A DNA stretch of 56,024 bases from Parabacteroides sp. (GCA_028689545.1 JAQVCX010000010.1:1-56024); one strand, 5' to 3'. Counted from the stretch's first letter, positions 8,738 to 17,857 are shown. Program-made: numbers and translations. Notes: generated from the sequence alone by a model not told the origin.

Positions 8738-9961
8738 ATGGACAAATCAATCCTGTTTACACCCGGTAAGATCGGTCCGCTAACACTTAGGAACCGCACG
8801 ATCCGGGCCGCCGCATTCGAGAGCATGTGCCCGGGAAACGCTCCCTCGGAGCAGTTATTCAACTATCATACATCCGTAGCCGCCGGGGGGATCGGCATGA
8901 CGAACATAGCGTACGCCGCCGTGACGCGAAGCGGCTTGTCGTTCGAGCGTCAGCTATGGATGCGCCCGGATATTATTCCCGGCCTCCGCAAGCTCACCGA
9001 CGCTATCCATAAAGAGGGAGCCGCCGCTTCCATCCAGCTAGGCCATTGCGGTAATATGTCGCATAAGCGGATTTGCGGATGTACGCCGATCTCAGCGTCC
9101 AGCGGTTTCAACCTCTACTCTCCCACGATCGTACGAGGTATGAGACAATCGGAGCTAGCTTCCATGGCCCGTGCCTACGGCGAGGCCGTGCGATTGGCAC
9201 GTGAGGCTGGCATGGACGCTGTCGAGATCCATGCCGGGCATGGCTATCTGATCAGTCAATTCCTTTCCCCCTACACCAACCACCGGACAGACGAATACGG
9301 AGGAAGCCTGGAGAACCGAATGCGCTTCATGAGAATGTGCATGGAGGAGGTGATGAAGGCGGCTGGTTCCGACATGGCCGTAACCGTGAAGACCAATATG
9401 CGAGACGGATTCAAGGGCGGACTCGAGATTGACGAATGCCTGGAAGTAGCCCGTACGCTCCAAGACCAATGCGGAGCGCATGCCTTGGTATTAAGCGGTG
9501 GATTCGTGAGCCGTGCCCCCATGTACGTGATGCGGGGAGAAATGCCGATCCGTACCATGGCCTATTATATGCCTCGGGGGTATCTGCCGCTCGGGATCCG
9601 CATGGTGGGTAAATATATGATTGCCTCGGAACCGTTCAAGGAGGCTTACTTCCTTGAAGACGCGTTGAAATTCCGTAAAGCCTTACGTTTGCCTCTTATT
9701 TATGTAGGAGGATTGGTCTCCAGAGACAAGATCGAGGAGGTATTGAACGACGGATTCGAGTTTGTGGCCATGGCGCGTGCCTTGGTGAACGAGCCGGGCT
9801 TTGTCAACCGCATGAAAGAAGACGAGCACGCCCGTTGCGACTGTGGGCATAGCAACTATTGCATCGCCCGTATGTATAGCGAGGACATGGTCTGTCATAA
9901 GAACGTGAAAGGTCTTCCGGAATGTATCGTACGTGAAATCAAAAGGCTTGAATATAAATAA
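8738..9961 (+). CDS. NADH:flavin oxidoreductase (Old Yellow Enzyme family)
   Basis: This 407-residue protein is a TIM-barrel FMN oxidoreductase. Family motifs include the N-terminal SILFTPGKIGPLTLRNR, the active-site region DAVEIHAGHGYLISQFLSPY and RTDEYGGSLENRMRF. The C-terminus has a cysteine cluster, C367, C369, C375 and C386, resembling the iron-sulfur site of 2,4-dienoyl-CoA reductase-type enzymes, but the FAD/NAD domain that normally follows is absent. The substrate is unknown; enoate or dienoyl reductions are typical. It overlaps the next gene by one base (TAATG), so the two are translated together and may act on the same metabolite. Confidence 0.85.
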   Translation: MDKSILFTPGKIGPLTLRNRTIRAAAFESMCPGNAPSEQLFNYHTSVAAGGIGMTNIAYAAVTRSGLSFERQLWMRPDIIPGLRKLTDAIHKEGAAASIQLGHCGNMSHKRICGCTPISASSGFNLYSPTIVRGMRQSELASMARAYGEAVRLAREAGMDAVEIHAGHGYLISQFLSPYTNHRTDEYGGSLENRMRFMRMCMEEVMKAAGSDMAVTVKTNMRDGFKGGLEIDECLEVARTLQDQCGAHALVLSGGFVSRAPMYVMRGEMPIRTMAYYMPRGYLPLGIRMVGKYMIASEPFKEAYFLEDALKFRKALRLPLIYVGGLVSRDKIEEVLNDGFEFVAMARALVNEPGFVNRMKEDEHARCDCGHSNYCIARMYSEDMVCHKNVKGLPECIVREIKRLEYK

Positions 9962-10752
9962 TGGAAAAAAGATGGGCTTTAGTCACGGGAGCCAGCTCCG
10001 GGATAGGTCTTGCCTATGCCGAGGAACTGGCCTCACGGGGCTATCAGTTAGTGATCGTCAGCAATGAGGAGCAGGCGATCCGGGAGAAAGGCGAGTCTCT
10101 CGCCGAGAAATATGGCATAACGGTTTTGCCGCTTTATCGTGATTTGGCGATCCCCGGGGCGGCCAAGGAACTGTATGATACTTGTCAAGGGAAAAATATC
10201 CCCGTAGAGGTGTTGGTCAATAACGCCGGCATGTTTTTCTTCTACGAGACCTTACAAGCCAAGGCTAGCATCGTCGAGAAAATGCTTTACCTCCACGTGA
10301 CCACTCCTACCCAGCTTTGTTATTATTTCGGGCAGGAGATGAAGAAACGGCGGCATGGGTACATCCTCAATATGTCATCCCTATCTTGCTGGCTACCTTA
10401 CCCGGGAATCACGCTTTACGCTTCCACCAAGCGATACTTGAAGAGTTTCTCCCGGGGCTTACGTTCGGAGTTACTCGATTATGGGGTAAGCGTAACCGTG
10501 CTTTGCCCCGGTGCCGTCGCCACGAACTTATATAACCTAAGCGACAACCTAAAGACCTTGGCGATCCGCCTAGGTATCATGACGCGCCCGGAAAAACTGG
10601 CCAGAAAAGGGATCAATGCCTTGTTCCACCGCCGGGCCTCTTTACTACCAGGCCTCTTCAACAAACTAGTTACCCCCCTCGTAATGCTCCTCCCCCACGG
10701 CCTTGTCCGCTGGATCATGCGAACCACGAAATTAGTGAAACTGGATGGATAA
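9961..10752 (+). CDS. Short-chain dehydrogenase/reductase
   Basis: This 263-residue Rossmann-fold enzyme has the nucleotide-binding motif TGASSGIG near the N-terminus, the NNAG motif, a catalytic serine in MSSLS and the catalytic YASTK pair. It should be a NAD(P)H-dependent reductase of a ketone or alcohol. The C-terminal region is hydrophobic and basic, suggesting possible membrane association, as in some acyl- or steroid-acting SDRs. Its start overlaps the stop of the Old Yellow Enzyme-type gene by one base, which points to coupled translation and a shared pathway that cannot be named from sequence alone. Confidence 0.85.
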   Translation: MEKRWALVTGASSGIGLAYAEELASRGYQLVIVSNEEQAIREKGESLAEKYGITVLPLYRDLAIPGAAKELYDTCQGKNIPVEVLVNNAGMFFFYETLQAKASIVEKMLYLHVTTPTQLCYYFGQEMKKRRHGYILNMSSLSCWLPYPGITLYASTKRYLKSFSRGLRSELLDYGVSVTVLCPGAVATNLYNLSDNLKTLAIRLGIMTRPEKLARKGINALFHRRASLLPGLFNKLVTPLVMLLPHGLVRWIMRTTKLVKLDG

Positions 10753-10775
10753 TTCCGCAAATAACATTCGAAACA

Positions 10776-10806
10776 TTTGTCGCATAAAACAAAAATCGTA
10801 TCTTTG
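10776..10806 (+). promoter_or_regulatory. Promoter of rplY
   Basis: TTTG at 10776-10779, 19 bp spacing, then TATCTTTG at 10799-10806: a full match to the Bacteroidota housekeeping promoter. It leaves a leader of about 75 nt before the rplY start. Confidence 0.75.
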
Positions 10807-10888
10807 CACCGCTTTTTAGCCCCGTACCGTGTGATGGGAAATTAGGAAGCGAAATTACTAATTTTGAGTAACACAAAAAATTAAGAAA

Positions 10889-11473
10889 ATGAAGACATTT
10901 GAGTTAGAAGGAAAAGGAAGAGAGATTATCACTCGTTCCGCCGATCAGAAAAGAGCCTTGAAGGCAATGCGTAAGAACAACGAAATTCCCGCTGTATTAT
11001 ACGGTGGCGAAAAAGTAACTCACTTCACGGTTACGAAAGAAGCCGTTCGTAAGTTGGTTTACTCTCCGGAGATTTTCGTTGTTGAGTTGAACCTTGATGG
11101 TAACAAGACAATGGCAATCGTTAAGGACATGCAGTTCCAACCTGTAACGGACGAGATCCTTCACATGGACTTCATGGAAGTATCGAAGGAGAAACCCGTA
11201 ACAATGGAAGTTCCGGTTGTTTTGGAAGGTCACGCCGAAGGTGTTAAAGCCGGTGGTAAGTTATCTCTTCAAATGAGAAAAATAAAAGTGAAAGCTATCT
11301 ACGATCAAATCCCCGAAAAGTTGATGGTTAATGTAGATAGCCTTGGCTTAGGAAAGACTATTCAGGTAGGTTCTTTACACTTCGAAGGCCTTGAATTGAT
11401 GAACGCTAAGAACGCTGTTGTTTGCTCCGTTCAATTGACTCGTGCCGCTCGTGGTGCTCAGGCTAAAGGATAA
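10889..11473 (+). CDS. rplY: 50S ribosomal protein L25 (long, CTC/TL5 type)
   Basis: This 194-residue protein is the long form of L25: an N-terminal 5S rRNA-binding beta-barrel (about residues 1-90, including IPAVLYGGEK and HMDFMEV) followed by the TL5 C-terminal domain. It binds 5S rRNA in the central protuberance of the large ribosomal subunit. The long form is usual in Bacteroidota. It has a strong promoter of its own and is followed by a hairpin terminator, yet it lies next to pth, a common arrangement of these translation genes in bacteria. Confidence 0.95.
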   Translation: MKTFELEGKGREIITRSADQKRALKAMRKNNEIPAVLYGGEKVTHFTVTKEAVRKLVYSPEIFVVELNLDGNKTMAIVKDMQFQPVTDEILHMDFMEVSKEKPVTMEVPVVLEGHAEGVKAGGKLSLQMRKIKVKAIYDQIPEKLMVNVDSLGLGKTIQVGSLHFEGLELMNAKNAVVCSVQLTRAARGAQAKG

Positions 11474-11504
11474 TCTGAGATAAAAACATTATTTCAAATA
11501 CATG

Positions 11505-11545
11505 AAGGGGAGGATATTCATAGAATATTCTTCCCCTTTCTTTTA
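11505..11545 (+). terminator. Hairpin terminator after rplY
   Basis: Arms at about 11505-11519 and 11523-11538 (AAGGGGAGGATATTC against GAATATTCTTCCCCTT, one bulge) with a 3-nt loop and a following T-rich stretch. Confidence 0.7.
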
Positions 11546-11559
11546 TAGATTAGAGGACA

Positions 11560-12123
11560 ATGAAATACTTGATAACAGGACTGGGTAATATCGGTTCCGA
11601 ATATTGGGGAACCCGCCATAACATAGGTTTCCGGGTTGTCAACCATTTGGTAGAGACCGCTGGAGGCAATTTCACCGAGGAGCGATACGGGGCAGTCGCA
11701 CGCATACGGGTAAAGAACTGTGACTTGATCGTGCTGAAGCCGAATACCTTCATGAACCTGAGCGGAAACGCCGTTCGGTACTGGTTGCAAAAAGAGAACA
11801 TTCCTGTGGAAAACCTATTGATCGTCGTAGATGATCTGGCGTTGCCATTCGGTACCTTACGGCTGAAACCGAAAGGGAGCGACGCGGGGCATAACGGGCT
11901 GAAGAATATCGCCCAGTTATTGAATACGCAGGAATATTCCCGCCTTCGTTTCGGCATAGGTAGCGATTTTCCACGAGGCGGACAGATCGAGTACGTGCTA
12001 GGAAAATTCCCCCCGGAGGAACTTCAATTGATGCCAGAGATATTGGATCGCGCGACAGAGATCATCAAGAGCTTCTGCCTCGCCGGCATCCAGATCACGA
12101 TGAATCAATTTAATAATAAATAA
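11560..12123 (+). CDS. pth: Peptidyl-tRNA hydrolase
   Basis: This 187-residue enzyme releases tRNA from peptidyl-tRNA that drops off ribosomes. The catalytic His20 lies in TRHNIGF, with Asn10 in GLGNIG. Other family motifs are [20 protein letters not shown] and [13 protein letters not shown]. The length is normal for bacterial Pth. It lies 23 bp before the S4-domain gene and after rplY, forming a small translation and RNA-quality cluster. A hairpin separates it from rplY, so it may rely on readthrough or a promoter I did not recognise. Confidence 0.96.
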   Translation: MKYLITGLGNIGSEYWGTRHNIGFRVVNHLVETAGGNFTEERYGAVARIRVKNCDLIVLKPNTFMNLSGNAVRYWLQKENIPVENLLIVVDDLALPFGTLRLKPKGSDAGHNGLKNIAQLLNTQEYSRLRFGIGSDFPRGGQIEYVLGKFPPEELQLMPEILDRATEIIKSFCLAGIQITMNQFNNK

Positions 12124-12146
12124 AAAGAGACTGACACAATACGGAT

Positions 12147-12578
12147 ATGAACGAGGTACGTATCGATAAATGGATGTGGGCGACCCGTATCTTCAAGACC
12201 CGCACGATAGCGGCGGAAGCTTGCAAGAAAGGGCGCATCATGATAGGCGGGGTAACGATCAAGCCTTCCCGCATGATCAAGGTGGGCGATGTGATACAAG
12301 TACGTAAACCGCCGATCACCTTCTCCTTTAAGGTAATCGGATTGATCCAGAATCGTGTGGGCGCCAAGCTCGTCCCGAATTACCTAGAGAACGTGACAAC
12401 CCCGGATCAATACGAGATCCTGGAGATGAACCGTATCTCCGGCTTCGTGAACCGCGCGAAAGGACTCGGACGGCCTACCAAGAAAGATCGCCGGGAGCTG
12501 GAGCAATTCACCGAGCCGGAATTCATGGATGACGGTTTCGATTTCGAGTTCGACTTCGAAGAAGCAGGAGAGGAATAA
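12147..12578 (+). CDS. S4-domain RNA-binding protein (HslR-like)
   Basis: This 143-residue protein has an S4 RNA-binding domain at about residues 1-60 (start MNEVRIDKWMWATRIFKTRT, then KKGRIMIGGVTIKPSRMIKVGD). It resembles HslR/Hsp15, which in E. coli binds stalled 50S subunits carrying peptidyl-tRNA; that fits its place directly after pth. The C-terminal 20 residues are strongly acidic with alternating Asp, Phe and Glu. The start at 12147 gives the canonical S4 N-terminus. Confidence 0.85.
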   Translation: MNEVRIDKWMWATRIFKTRTIAAEACKKGRIMIGGVTIKPSRMIKVGDVIQVRKPPITFSFKVIGLIQNRVGAKLVPNYLENVTTPDQYEILEMNRISGFVNRAKGLGRPTKKDRRELEQFTEPEFMDDGFDFEFDFEEAGEE

Positions 12579-12610
12579 GTATACTGATTACCACCCTATT
12601 ATATTTACCA

Positions 12611-12744
12611 ACATTTTCCTCTAAAGGTAAAAGCATTTACATACTGTTGTAACGGCATTTACCTCTAGAGGAAAAAGCATTTACCACTATAGGTAAATGG
12701 CATCACAACAGTATGTAAACGGTGTTGCGACCGTATGTAAACGG
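12611..12744. repeat. Intergenic tandem array, six 22-23 bp units
   Basis: Units run 12611-12633, 12634-12655, 12656-12677, 12678-12700, 12701-12722 and 12723-12744. Most begin with CATTTACC or CATTTACA. Individual units are near-palindromes, for example CATTTACC and GGTAAATGG around a 6-bp centre. The fifth unit contains ACAACAGTATGTAAA, the reverse complement of the second unit's TTTACATACTGTTGT. The array fills the gap between two convergent genes and ends 8 bp before the stop of the minus-strand gene. Confidence 0.75.
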
Positions 12745-12752
12745 CAGTGCTC

Positions 12753-13223
12753 CTATTGTCTCTCCTCCGAAAGCAAATGGCCTTCCTCATCCCAGCTACG
12801 CCATACGCCGGACTTCTTCCCCTCGGTATAAAACATCTCGTATAGTATAGTCCCTTTATCATTCCAGATACGCCAGGGGCCGTCCTTTTGCCCGTCCTTA
12901 TACGTGGCCAGGCCTATCAGTTGGCCGTTGTCGCTATACGTGCGCCATTCTCCGTGGAAGATGCCATGGTAATAGGAACGCACCTCGGCGATCTTGCCGT
13001 CGGGATAATAGATCACGTAAGTTCCCTCCGGACGACCCTCCTTCAGGTACAACTCCATCTTGAGCATTCCATCCTCGTAAAATTCCGTATAGCGTCCCGT
13101 GTACGGGGTGGTTTGTGTCTCATCGGTATAATACTGCCCCTCACTCAATACCAAGTCTTGCGCTTGTACGGTCCATGAGGCTCCCGCCATAAACGCGGAA
13201 AACAACAATAGCTTTTTATTCAT
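12753..13223 (-). CDS. Secreted MORN-repeat (YwqK-type) protein
   Basis: This 156-residue protein has a signal peptide (MNKKLLLFSAFMAGASWTVQ, cleavage near QAQ-D) and about five tandem MORN-variant repeats of the form G-x-W-x-x-Y-x-x-x-G-x-L, in phrases such as YYPDGKIAEV, YSDNGQLIGL and WDEEGHLLSE. Such proteins are often annotated as YwqK family antitoxins, but no toxin partner is nearby and the signal peptide suggests a periplasmic or surface beta-sheet protein of unknown role. I chose the ATG at 13223 over 13295 because it begins the signal peptide; the longer frame reads through the upstream terminator hairpin. Confidence 0.7.
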   Translation of the reverse strand: MNKKLLLFSAFMAGASWTVQAQDLVLSEGQYYTDETQTTPYTGRYTEFYEDGMLKMELYLKEGRPEGTYVIYYPDGKIAEVRSYYHGIFHGEWRTYSDNGQLIGLATYKDGQKDGPWRIWNDKGTILYEMFYTEGKKSGVWRSWDEEGHLLSEERQ

Positions 13224-13254
13224 GATACATTCTTCTATAAAATTATATACGAAA

Positions 13255-13290
13255 GGACACCGAGGAATCTTTCCGGATGCCTCAGTGTCC
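13255..13290 (-). terminator. Hairpin terminator after the Ig-like lipoprotein gene
   Basis: Inverted arms at 13255-13265 and 13280-13290 (GGACACCGAGG against CCTCAGTGTCC, one mismatch), followed on the minus strand by a short T-rich run. It lies 39 bp beyond the lipoprotein stop. Confidence 0.65.
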
Positions 13291-13328
13291 CCCAAACAAA
13301 CTCACAACCTATTCAATGCCAAGCTAAA

Positions 13329-14972
13329 TTAATATTCGGTGTTTTGAGGATCGAAGTTGGTCCAACCGGCCGTCCAGTCGTTCTTCCCGTCGAAAGCGCC
13401 TTTGTACGTCACTTTCTCGAAGAAGCTGTTGTTCAATACCTCATCTACAAACTCAGCGCCTTGTACGGCCGAGGCTACGACAGAGGAGTAATCGCCATCT
13501 TTGGAGATAATCTCGTTGGTCGTTGCCAGCGTCGTGTTGGAACCGGCGAGGTTGAAGAAGTTCTCGCTCACCTTATCATCCTCATAGAAGTTCTTCCACA
13601 TACCGGCGAAGATCACGTTTTTGATAGCGATGCCATCGTTTGCCGTACCTTTCTTATCCGTGGCACGAAGTCCGTAAGGCCATCCGGTGAATACGGAGTT
13701 GTAAACATTCAAGCTGGTGTTACGGCGCAGGTGCATGGCTGCCTGGAATTTGCCGCCCTTGGCTCCGTTAGCCGCGTCGGCCGTCTTGGCTTCCACCTCC
13801 GCTTGTGTCTTATCGGATACCTTGCCATAGAAAGGACCGATCAAGGTTACGTTGGAGAAGACAGGCTTGGTAAGCGGGGTATTGGAAGAGCCGTCGCCGT
13901 CGTTGTCCGATTCAAAACCGTTAGAGTCTGACGTATCGGCAATATCCTTATCGCGCACGCTCAGCAAGAATTGCAGTTTACCGGTATAACCGTAGTCTGT
14001 ATCGAAATCATCGTCCCAGCCCTTGTAAGCGATCAAGTGCTTGGCGTTTACCGCTCCACCGAACCATTCGTAAGAATCATCGTTCGAATAGGAAACCTGT
14101 ACGAACTCCACTTCCGTACCGCTACCAACGCCACCGAAGGTCAAACCGTTGATTTCCTTGTCCGGCTCCAGGGGATAACCGGCGAACTCGATACGAACGT
14201 ATTTCAACTTACCCGAGCTTTCCGTATTAAACTCATCGGAAGTCGTATTACCATATAACGTGCCGGGGCCTCCTTCGATAGTCGGTTGATTGGTACGATT
14301 CACACGGGCGTTACCACAAATGATCAGACCGCCCCAGTCTCCTGTCACACGTTTACCCGGCTCTTTATCGGATGTAAAGACGATCGGTTTGTCCGCGGTA
14401 CCCTCGGCGATAATCTTCGCTCCCGGCTCGATGATCAAGGAAGCGGCCTTCTCGCCCGAGGCGACAGAGAGCCCTTTGATAACAGAGCCCGCCTCGATAG
14501 TCAGCGTAGCGCCAGACTTCACGTACACGAAGCCTTTCATGAAGTTCTTATCGGCAGCGTTTACCGTAAGATCGGCGGTGATATTTCCTTCCAATATGAC
14601 CTCTTTGGAAGACGGAGCGTCTTGAGAGACCGTCACGGCGCAAGTAGCCGTCTTAGCGCCATCCTTCGTAGTAGCCGTGATCGTGGCAGAACCTTCGGCT
14701 ACAGCCGTTACCTTGCCGGCATCCACCGTAGCCACTTTTTCATCGGAAGTACTCCAGGTAACCGTTTTATCCGTAGCGTCACTCGGAGTGATAGTAGCGG
14801 ACAAGGTAGTCGATTCGCCTACCTTAATGGTAGCGGTAGTAGGACTGACAGCCACCGCCGATACGGCGATGGAGCCATCGGATTTATTATCGTCATCACT
14901 GCACGATACAGTCCCAATCATAACGGCCATTGTCAACATCGAGGCCAAACCTTTTAAGATAAATCTGTTCAT
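13329..14972 (-). CDS. Surface lipoprotein with BIG2 Ig-like domain and beta-helix region
   Basis: This 547-residue protein has a lipoprotein signal with the lipidated cysteine at residue 24, followed by S-D-D-D, the lipoprotein export signal that sends Bacteroidota lipoproteins to the cell surface. A bacterial Ig-like group 2 domain spans about residues 38-118 (KVGESTTLSATI, EKVATVDAGKVTAVAEG). The remainder contains segments such as GNITADLTVNAADKNF and VKSGATLTIEAGSVIKG, which suggest a right-handed beta-helix. It starts 44 bp after the TonB receptor gene and is probably cotranscribed with it, so it may be the surface partner that delivers a substrate to that transporter. The substrate is unknown. 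Confidence 0.75.
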   Translation of the reverse strand: MNRFILKGLASMLTMAVMIGTVSCSDDDNKSDGSIAVSAVAVSPTTATIKVGESTTLSATITPSDATDKTVTWSTSDEKVATVDAGKVTAVAEGSATITATTKDGAKTATCAVTVSQDAPSSKEVILEGNITADLTVNAADKNFMKGFVYVKSGATLTIEAGSVIKGLSVASGEKAASLIIEPGAKIIAEGTADKPIVFTSDKEPGKRVTGDWGGLIICGNARVNRTNQPTIEGGPGTLYGNTTSDEFNTESSGKLKYVRIEFAGYPLEPDKEINGLTFGGVGSGTEVEFVQVSYSNDDSYEWFGGAVNAKHLIAYKGWDDDFDTDYGYTGKLQFLLSVRDKDIADTSDSNGFESDNDGDGSSNTPLTKPVFSNVTLIGPFYGKVSDKTQAEVEAKTADAANGAKGGKFQAAMHLRRNTSLNVYNSVFTGWPYGLRATDKKGTANDGIAIKNVIFAGMWKNFYEDDKVSENFFNLAGSNTTLATTNEIISKDGDYSSVVASAVQGAEFVDEVLNNSFFEKVTYKGAFDGKNDWTAGWTNFDPQNTEY

Positions 14973-15016
14973 AATAAAAACATTTTGTTTATAATAGAGA
15001 TATATTCAATTAAACA

Positions 15017-17815
15017 TCAAAACTTGAGGGAGACGCCGACATTGATATCCACTCCCGGGCGGTAGCTGCGGATCAACTGCTCCCGCTCGCTCTTGCCGCC
15101 ATTGTCATCCGTCAGCTTCACGAACTGCTTGTACTCGATCTTGGAGTTCAGCAGATCTTGGATTCCCGCCTTGATCTCGACCATCTTGCCGATCTTCTTC
15201 GAGAAAGTCAGGTCCAGCGAGTTGCGGGGCATCTCGTATATATCGGGGATATCCTCATTCTGGTTTTGCATCGGGACACCGACCGACTCGATACGCTTCC
15301 CGATCCGGTTATAGAGCAGGGAGGCGGAAATCCCCTTGTCATCGTGCTGGTAGAAAAAGCCCGCGTTAATCAAGTAGGGGGATTGACCGGCCAAGGCACG
15401 ATCGCGCTCGGGCGCTCCTTCCTCGAAACGGACACGGCTATAGATATACGCGGCGTTGCACACGAAGCTCAAGCCTCGCAGCCCTATAAAGTCGAGGTTC
15501 TTCTTCACGTCGAGCTCCACGCCGAAGGCCTCGGCGCTCTTCGCGTTGTGATAGGTGTATTGCAAGCCGGAACCAGCCTCGTTGTACGTCTCCTCGATGG
15601 GATCCTTGAAGCGCTTGTAGAATCCCCCGATCGTGATCACCTCGCCCGCGGAGGGATAGAACTCATAACGGAGGTCGATATTGTCGGCATAGGCGTTCTT
15701 CAGCTCCGTGTTTCCCACGATGTTCGCGTCTCGCTCGAAGTTGAAGTACACGTAGGGCACTACCTCGCGAAACTCCGGCCGATTGACCGAGCGGCCGTAA
15801 GCGGCGCGTACCAGGTGCTTGCTCGATAGATTGTAGGCTACATTCACCGAGGGGAAGAAATCCGTCGTCTTATTATCCAGGTGCACCGGGGTCGTACCGT
15901 CCGAGCTATATCCGTCCATCTTCAATTGGTAGTATTCCATGCGGACACCGATATTGGCGCTCAGCGCCTCCCCGTAGTTCAGCTTGGCCGATACATAGGC
16001 GGCGCCCAACAGGTTCTGGGAGGTATAAGAGTCGCTGTTCGTGGTTGTCTCGCGCATCCATATCTTATCCGCCGAGATATTTTCGTCGGCGAACAAGCCC
16101 GTATAATCCCAGTCGGCATAGCGGTCGTAGCCGCTGCCCAGCAGGTTGTAGCCAAAGCGACGGGCATCGAAGGTACGGCTCTTGTACTCGCCGTAGATAC
16201 CGCCGTTAAGGACCGGGGCGAACCGGTCGGATACCGTGATCTTATGCTCGTAGTTGGCGGCTAGCGATGCGCTATGATCCTTCAAGTCTTGATAATAGCG
16301 CATCGGGTCGGAGACATAGTAGTTCGGCAGCTCGGTACGGTTCTCGTCGAGGATGGAATACACGACCTTACGATCCGGCTCGCGGTAGGAGGCGAAGGCA
16401 TAACCCGCCGTCCAGTCCACCTTGTTGATATCCTCCCGCAAGGTATGGACACCGCTGATCTGCCCGGAATAGGTAGTGCGCCCGGTATAGAGCGATTCCC
16501 ACTTCCGGATATCCTTGTCTGAATAATAGTTCATTCCCTCCCTTTGCGTCAAGGCCGAGACACCACGCTGGCTGAAGAAGTTGCGAAGCTCATACTTGCT
16601 GCCACCCCGTTGGAACGACCAGTTAAAGAGGGCCCCCAGCTTGGAGGTATTCTTATAGCGGATGTCGTTGTACTCGAAGCGGGGGCGAGACGCGTCGTTC
16701 TTCACGTCGTAGGCGATGTAGTTGTTGTTCACCGTCTCCGAGTAGTCGTACTCCGTGCTCCAGTTCAGGTTCGTTATATTGCCGATCTTCCAGCCGCCCA
16801 GATCATAAGAGCGGTGCGCCGTGAGGGAGATCTTCTGGTCGGGGATGGCGGTAAACTTATCGATCCCCCAACGCTGGTTGATCTGGCGGGTAAAGGCCGC
16901 CGCCTCATCCGTGGAATGCTCCCCCAGGTGGGCGGGGAAAGAGAAAGGCAGGCTCCGCGCGCCCGCCCCGAATCCAAGGTAATCCTTGGCCGTGCCTTCC
17001 GTGAGCTGGAAGTCGCGGAAGGTGGCGTTCGTATTGAAGCCCATTTGGTAGGAGACGTTGAAGGTATTCCCCTCCGGTATGTTCTTTGTCAGCACCCGCA
17101 CGAAACCTCCGGAGAAATCCGCCGGCAACTCCGCCGAGGGGCTTTTATAGATCATCATATTATCGATCAAGGAAGAGGGAAGCACGTCGAAGGAGAAGGC
17201 GCGGCTATCCGTCTCGCTGGAAGGGGTGGTGGCGTTGTTGAGCCAGACGTTATTATACCGCTGCGCGAGGCCGCGTACCACGACAAAGCGATCGTCCACG
17301 ATCGTGATGCCCGGGATGCGGCGAAGCACCTCGGCGGCATCGCTATCCTGCGTCTTGCTGATTTGCTGGGCGGAGATACCGTTCACCACCGGAAGGCTCT
17401 TGCGCACCGTATTCAGCACGGCCATCTCGGTACCCAGTTTCCGCTGGGCCACTACCACGACGTTCTGCAGCTGGAGGTTCGCGTCGGAAAGCTCGATATT
17501 CAACACCGCCTCTTGGCGCGCGACCACCGGGACATCCTTCACCGTCCGCGTCTGATACGACACATACGAGGCGGACACCGTATATTTGCCGGGCTTCACG
17601 TTCTCGATACGGAAATTACCGTCTATATCCGTGATAGCACCAATCGTAGTCCCCTCGATCACCACCGAGGCGCCGATCAGCGGCTCTTTCAGCTTGGCAT
17701 CCGCCACCGTCCCGCAGATAACCCCTGTTTGCGCCCATAGAGAGAACGACAGGAAAACCCCTATCCAGAAAAGCCCCAGCCTTTTCAATCCTTTGTTCCT
17801 TACACTCTGTCCCAT
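15017..17815 (-). CDS. TonB-dependent outer membrane receptor
   Basis: This 932-residue protein has a signal peptide ending near SLWAQ, a carboxypeptidase-regulatory-like beta-sandwich (GTVADAKLKEPLIGASVVIEG, residues about 32-110), a plug domain (SDAAEVLRRIPGITIV) and a large beta-barrel ending in the aromatic VGVSLKF. It imports a substrate across the outer membrane using TonB energy. It lacks a SusD partner; its partner is the Ig-like lipoprotein downstream. I chose the ATG at 17815 because a -7 box (17850-17857) lies between it and the longer start at 17905, and because it begins a normal signal peptide. Confidence 0.9.
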   Translation of the reverse strand: MGQSVRNKGLKRLGLFWIGVFLSFSLWAQTGVICGTVADAKLKEPLIGASVVIEGTTIGAITDIDGNFRIENVKPGKYTVSASYVSYQTRTVKDVPVVARQEAVLNIELSDANLQLQNVVVVAQRKLGTEMAVLNTVRKSLPVVNGISAQQISKTQDSDAAEVLRRIPGITIVDDRFVVVRGLAQRYNNVWLNNATTPSSETDSRAFSFDVLPSSLIDNMMIYKSPSAELPADFSGGFVRVLTKNIPEGNTFNVSYQMGFNTNATFRDFQLTEGTAKDYLGFGAGARSLPFSFPAHLGEHSTDEAAAFTRQINQRWGIDKFTAIPDQKISLTAHRSYDLGGWKIGNITNLNWSTEYDYSETVNNNYIAYDVKNDASRPRFEYNDIRYKNTSKLGALFNWSFQRGGSKYELRNFFSQRGVSALTQREGMNYYSDKDIRKWESLYTGRTTYSGQISGVHTLREDINKVDWTAGYAFASYREPDRKVVYSILDENRTELPNYYVSDPMRYYQDLKDHSASLAANYEHKITVSDRFAPVLNGGIYGEYKSRTFDARRFGYNLLGSGYDRYADWDYTGLFADENISADKIWMRETTTNSDSYTSQNLLGAAYVSAKLNYGEALSANIGVRMEYYQLKMDGYSSDGTTPVHLDNKTTDFFPSVNVAYNLSSKHLVRAAYGRSVNRPEFREVVPYVYFNFERDANIVGNTELKNAYADNIDLRYEFYPSAGEVITIGGFYKRFKDPIEETYNEAGSGLQYTYHNAKSAEAFGVELDVKKNLDFIGLRGLSFVCNAAYIYSRVRFEEGAPERDRALAGQSPYLINAGFFYQHDDKGISASLLYNRIGKRIESVGVPMQNQNEDIPDIYEMPRNSLDLTFSKKIGKMVEIKAGIQDLLNSKIEYKQFVKLTDDNGGKSEREQLIRSYRPGVDINVGVSLKF

Positions 17816-17849
17816 TATCTTATCACTTATTTCATCTTTGATTTCGACG

Positions 17850-17857
17850 CAAAAGTA
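17850..17857 (-). promoter_or_regulatory. -7 promoter element of the TonB receptor gene
   Basis: Minus-strand TACTTTTG fits TAnnTTTG and lies 35 bp before the start at 17815. The nearest upstream TTTG is only 14 bp away, shorter than usual. Confidence 0.5.

Noticed and set aside
16544-17740. Long plus-strand open frame opposite the TonB receptor
   Set aside because: Arg/His/Gly-rich shadow translation; the minus-strand receptor explains the sequence fully.
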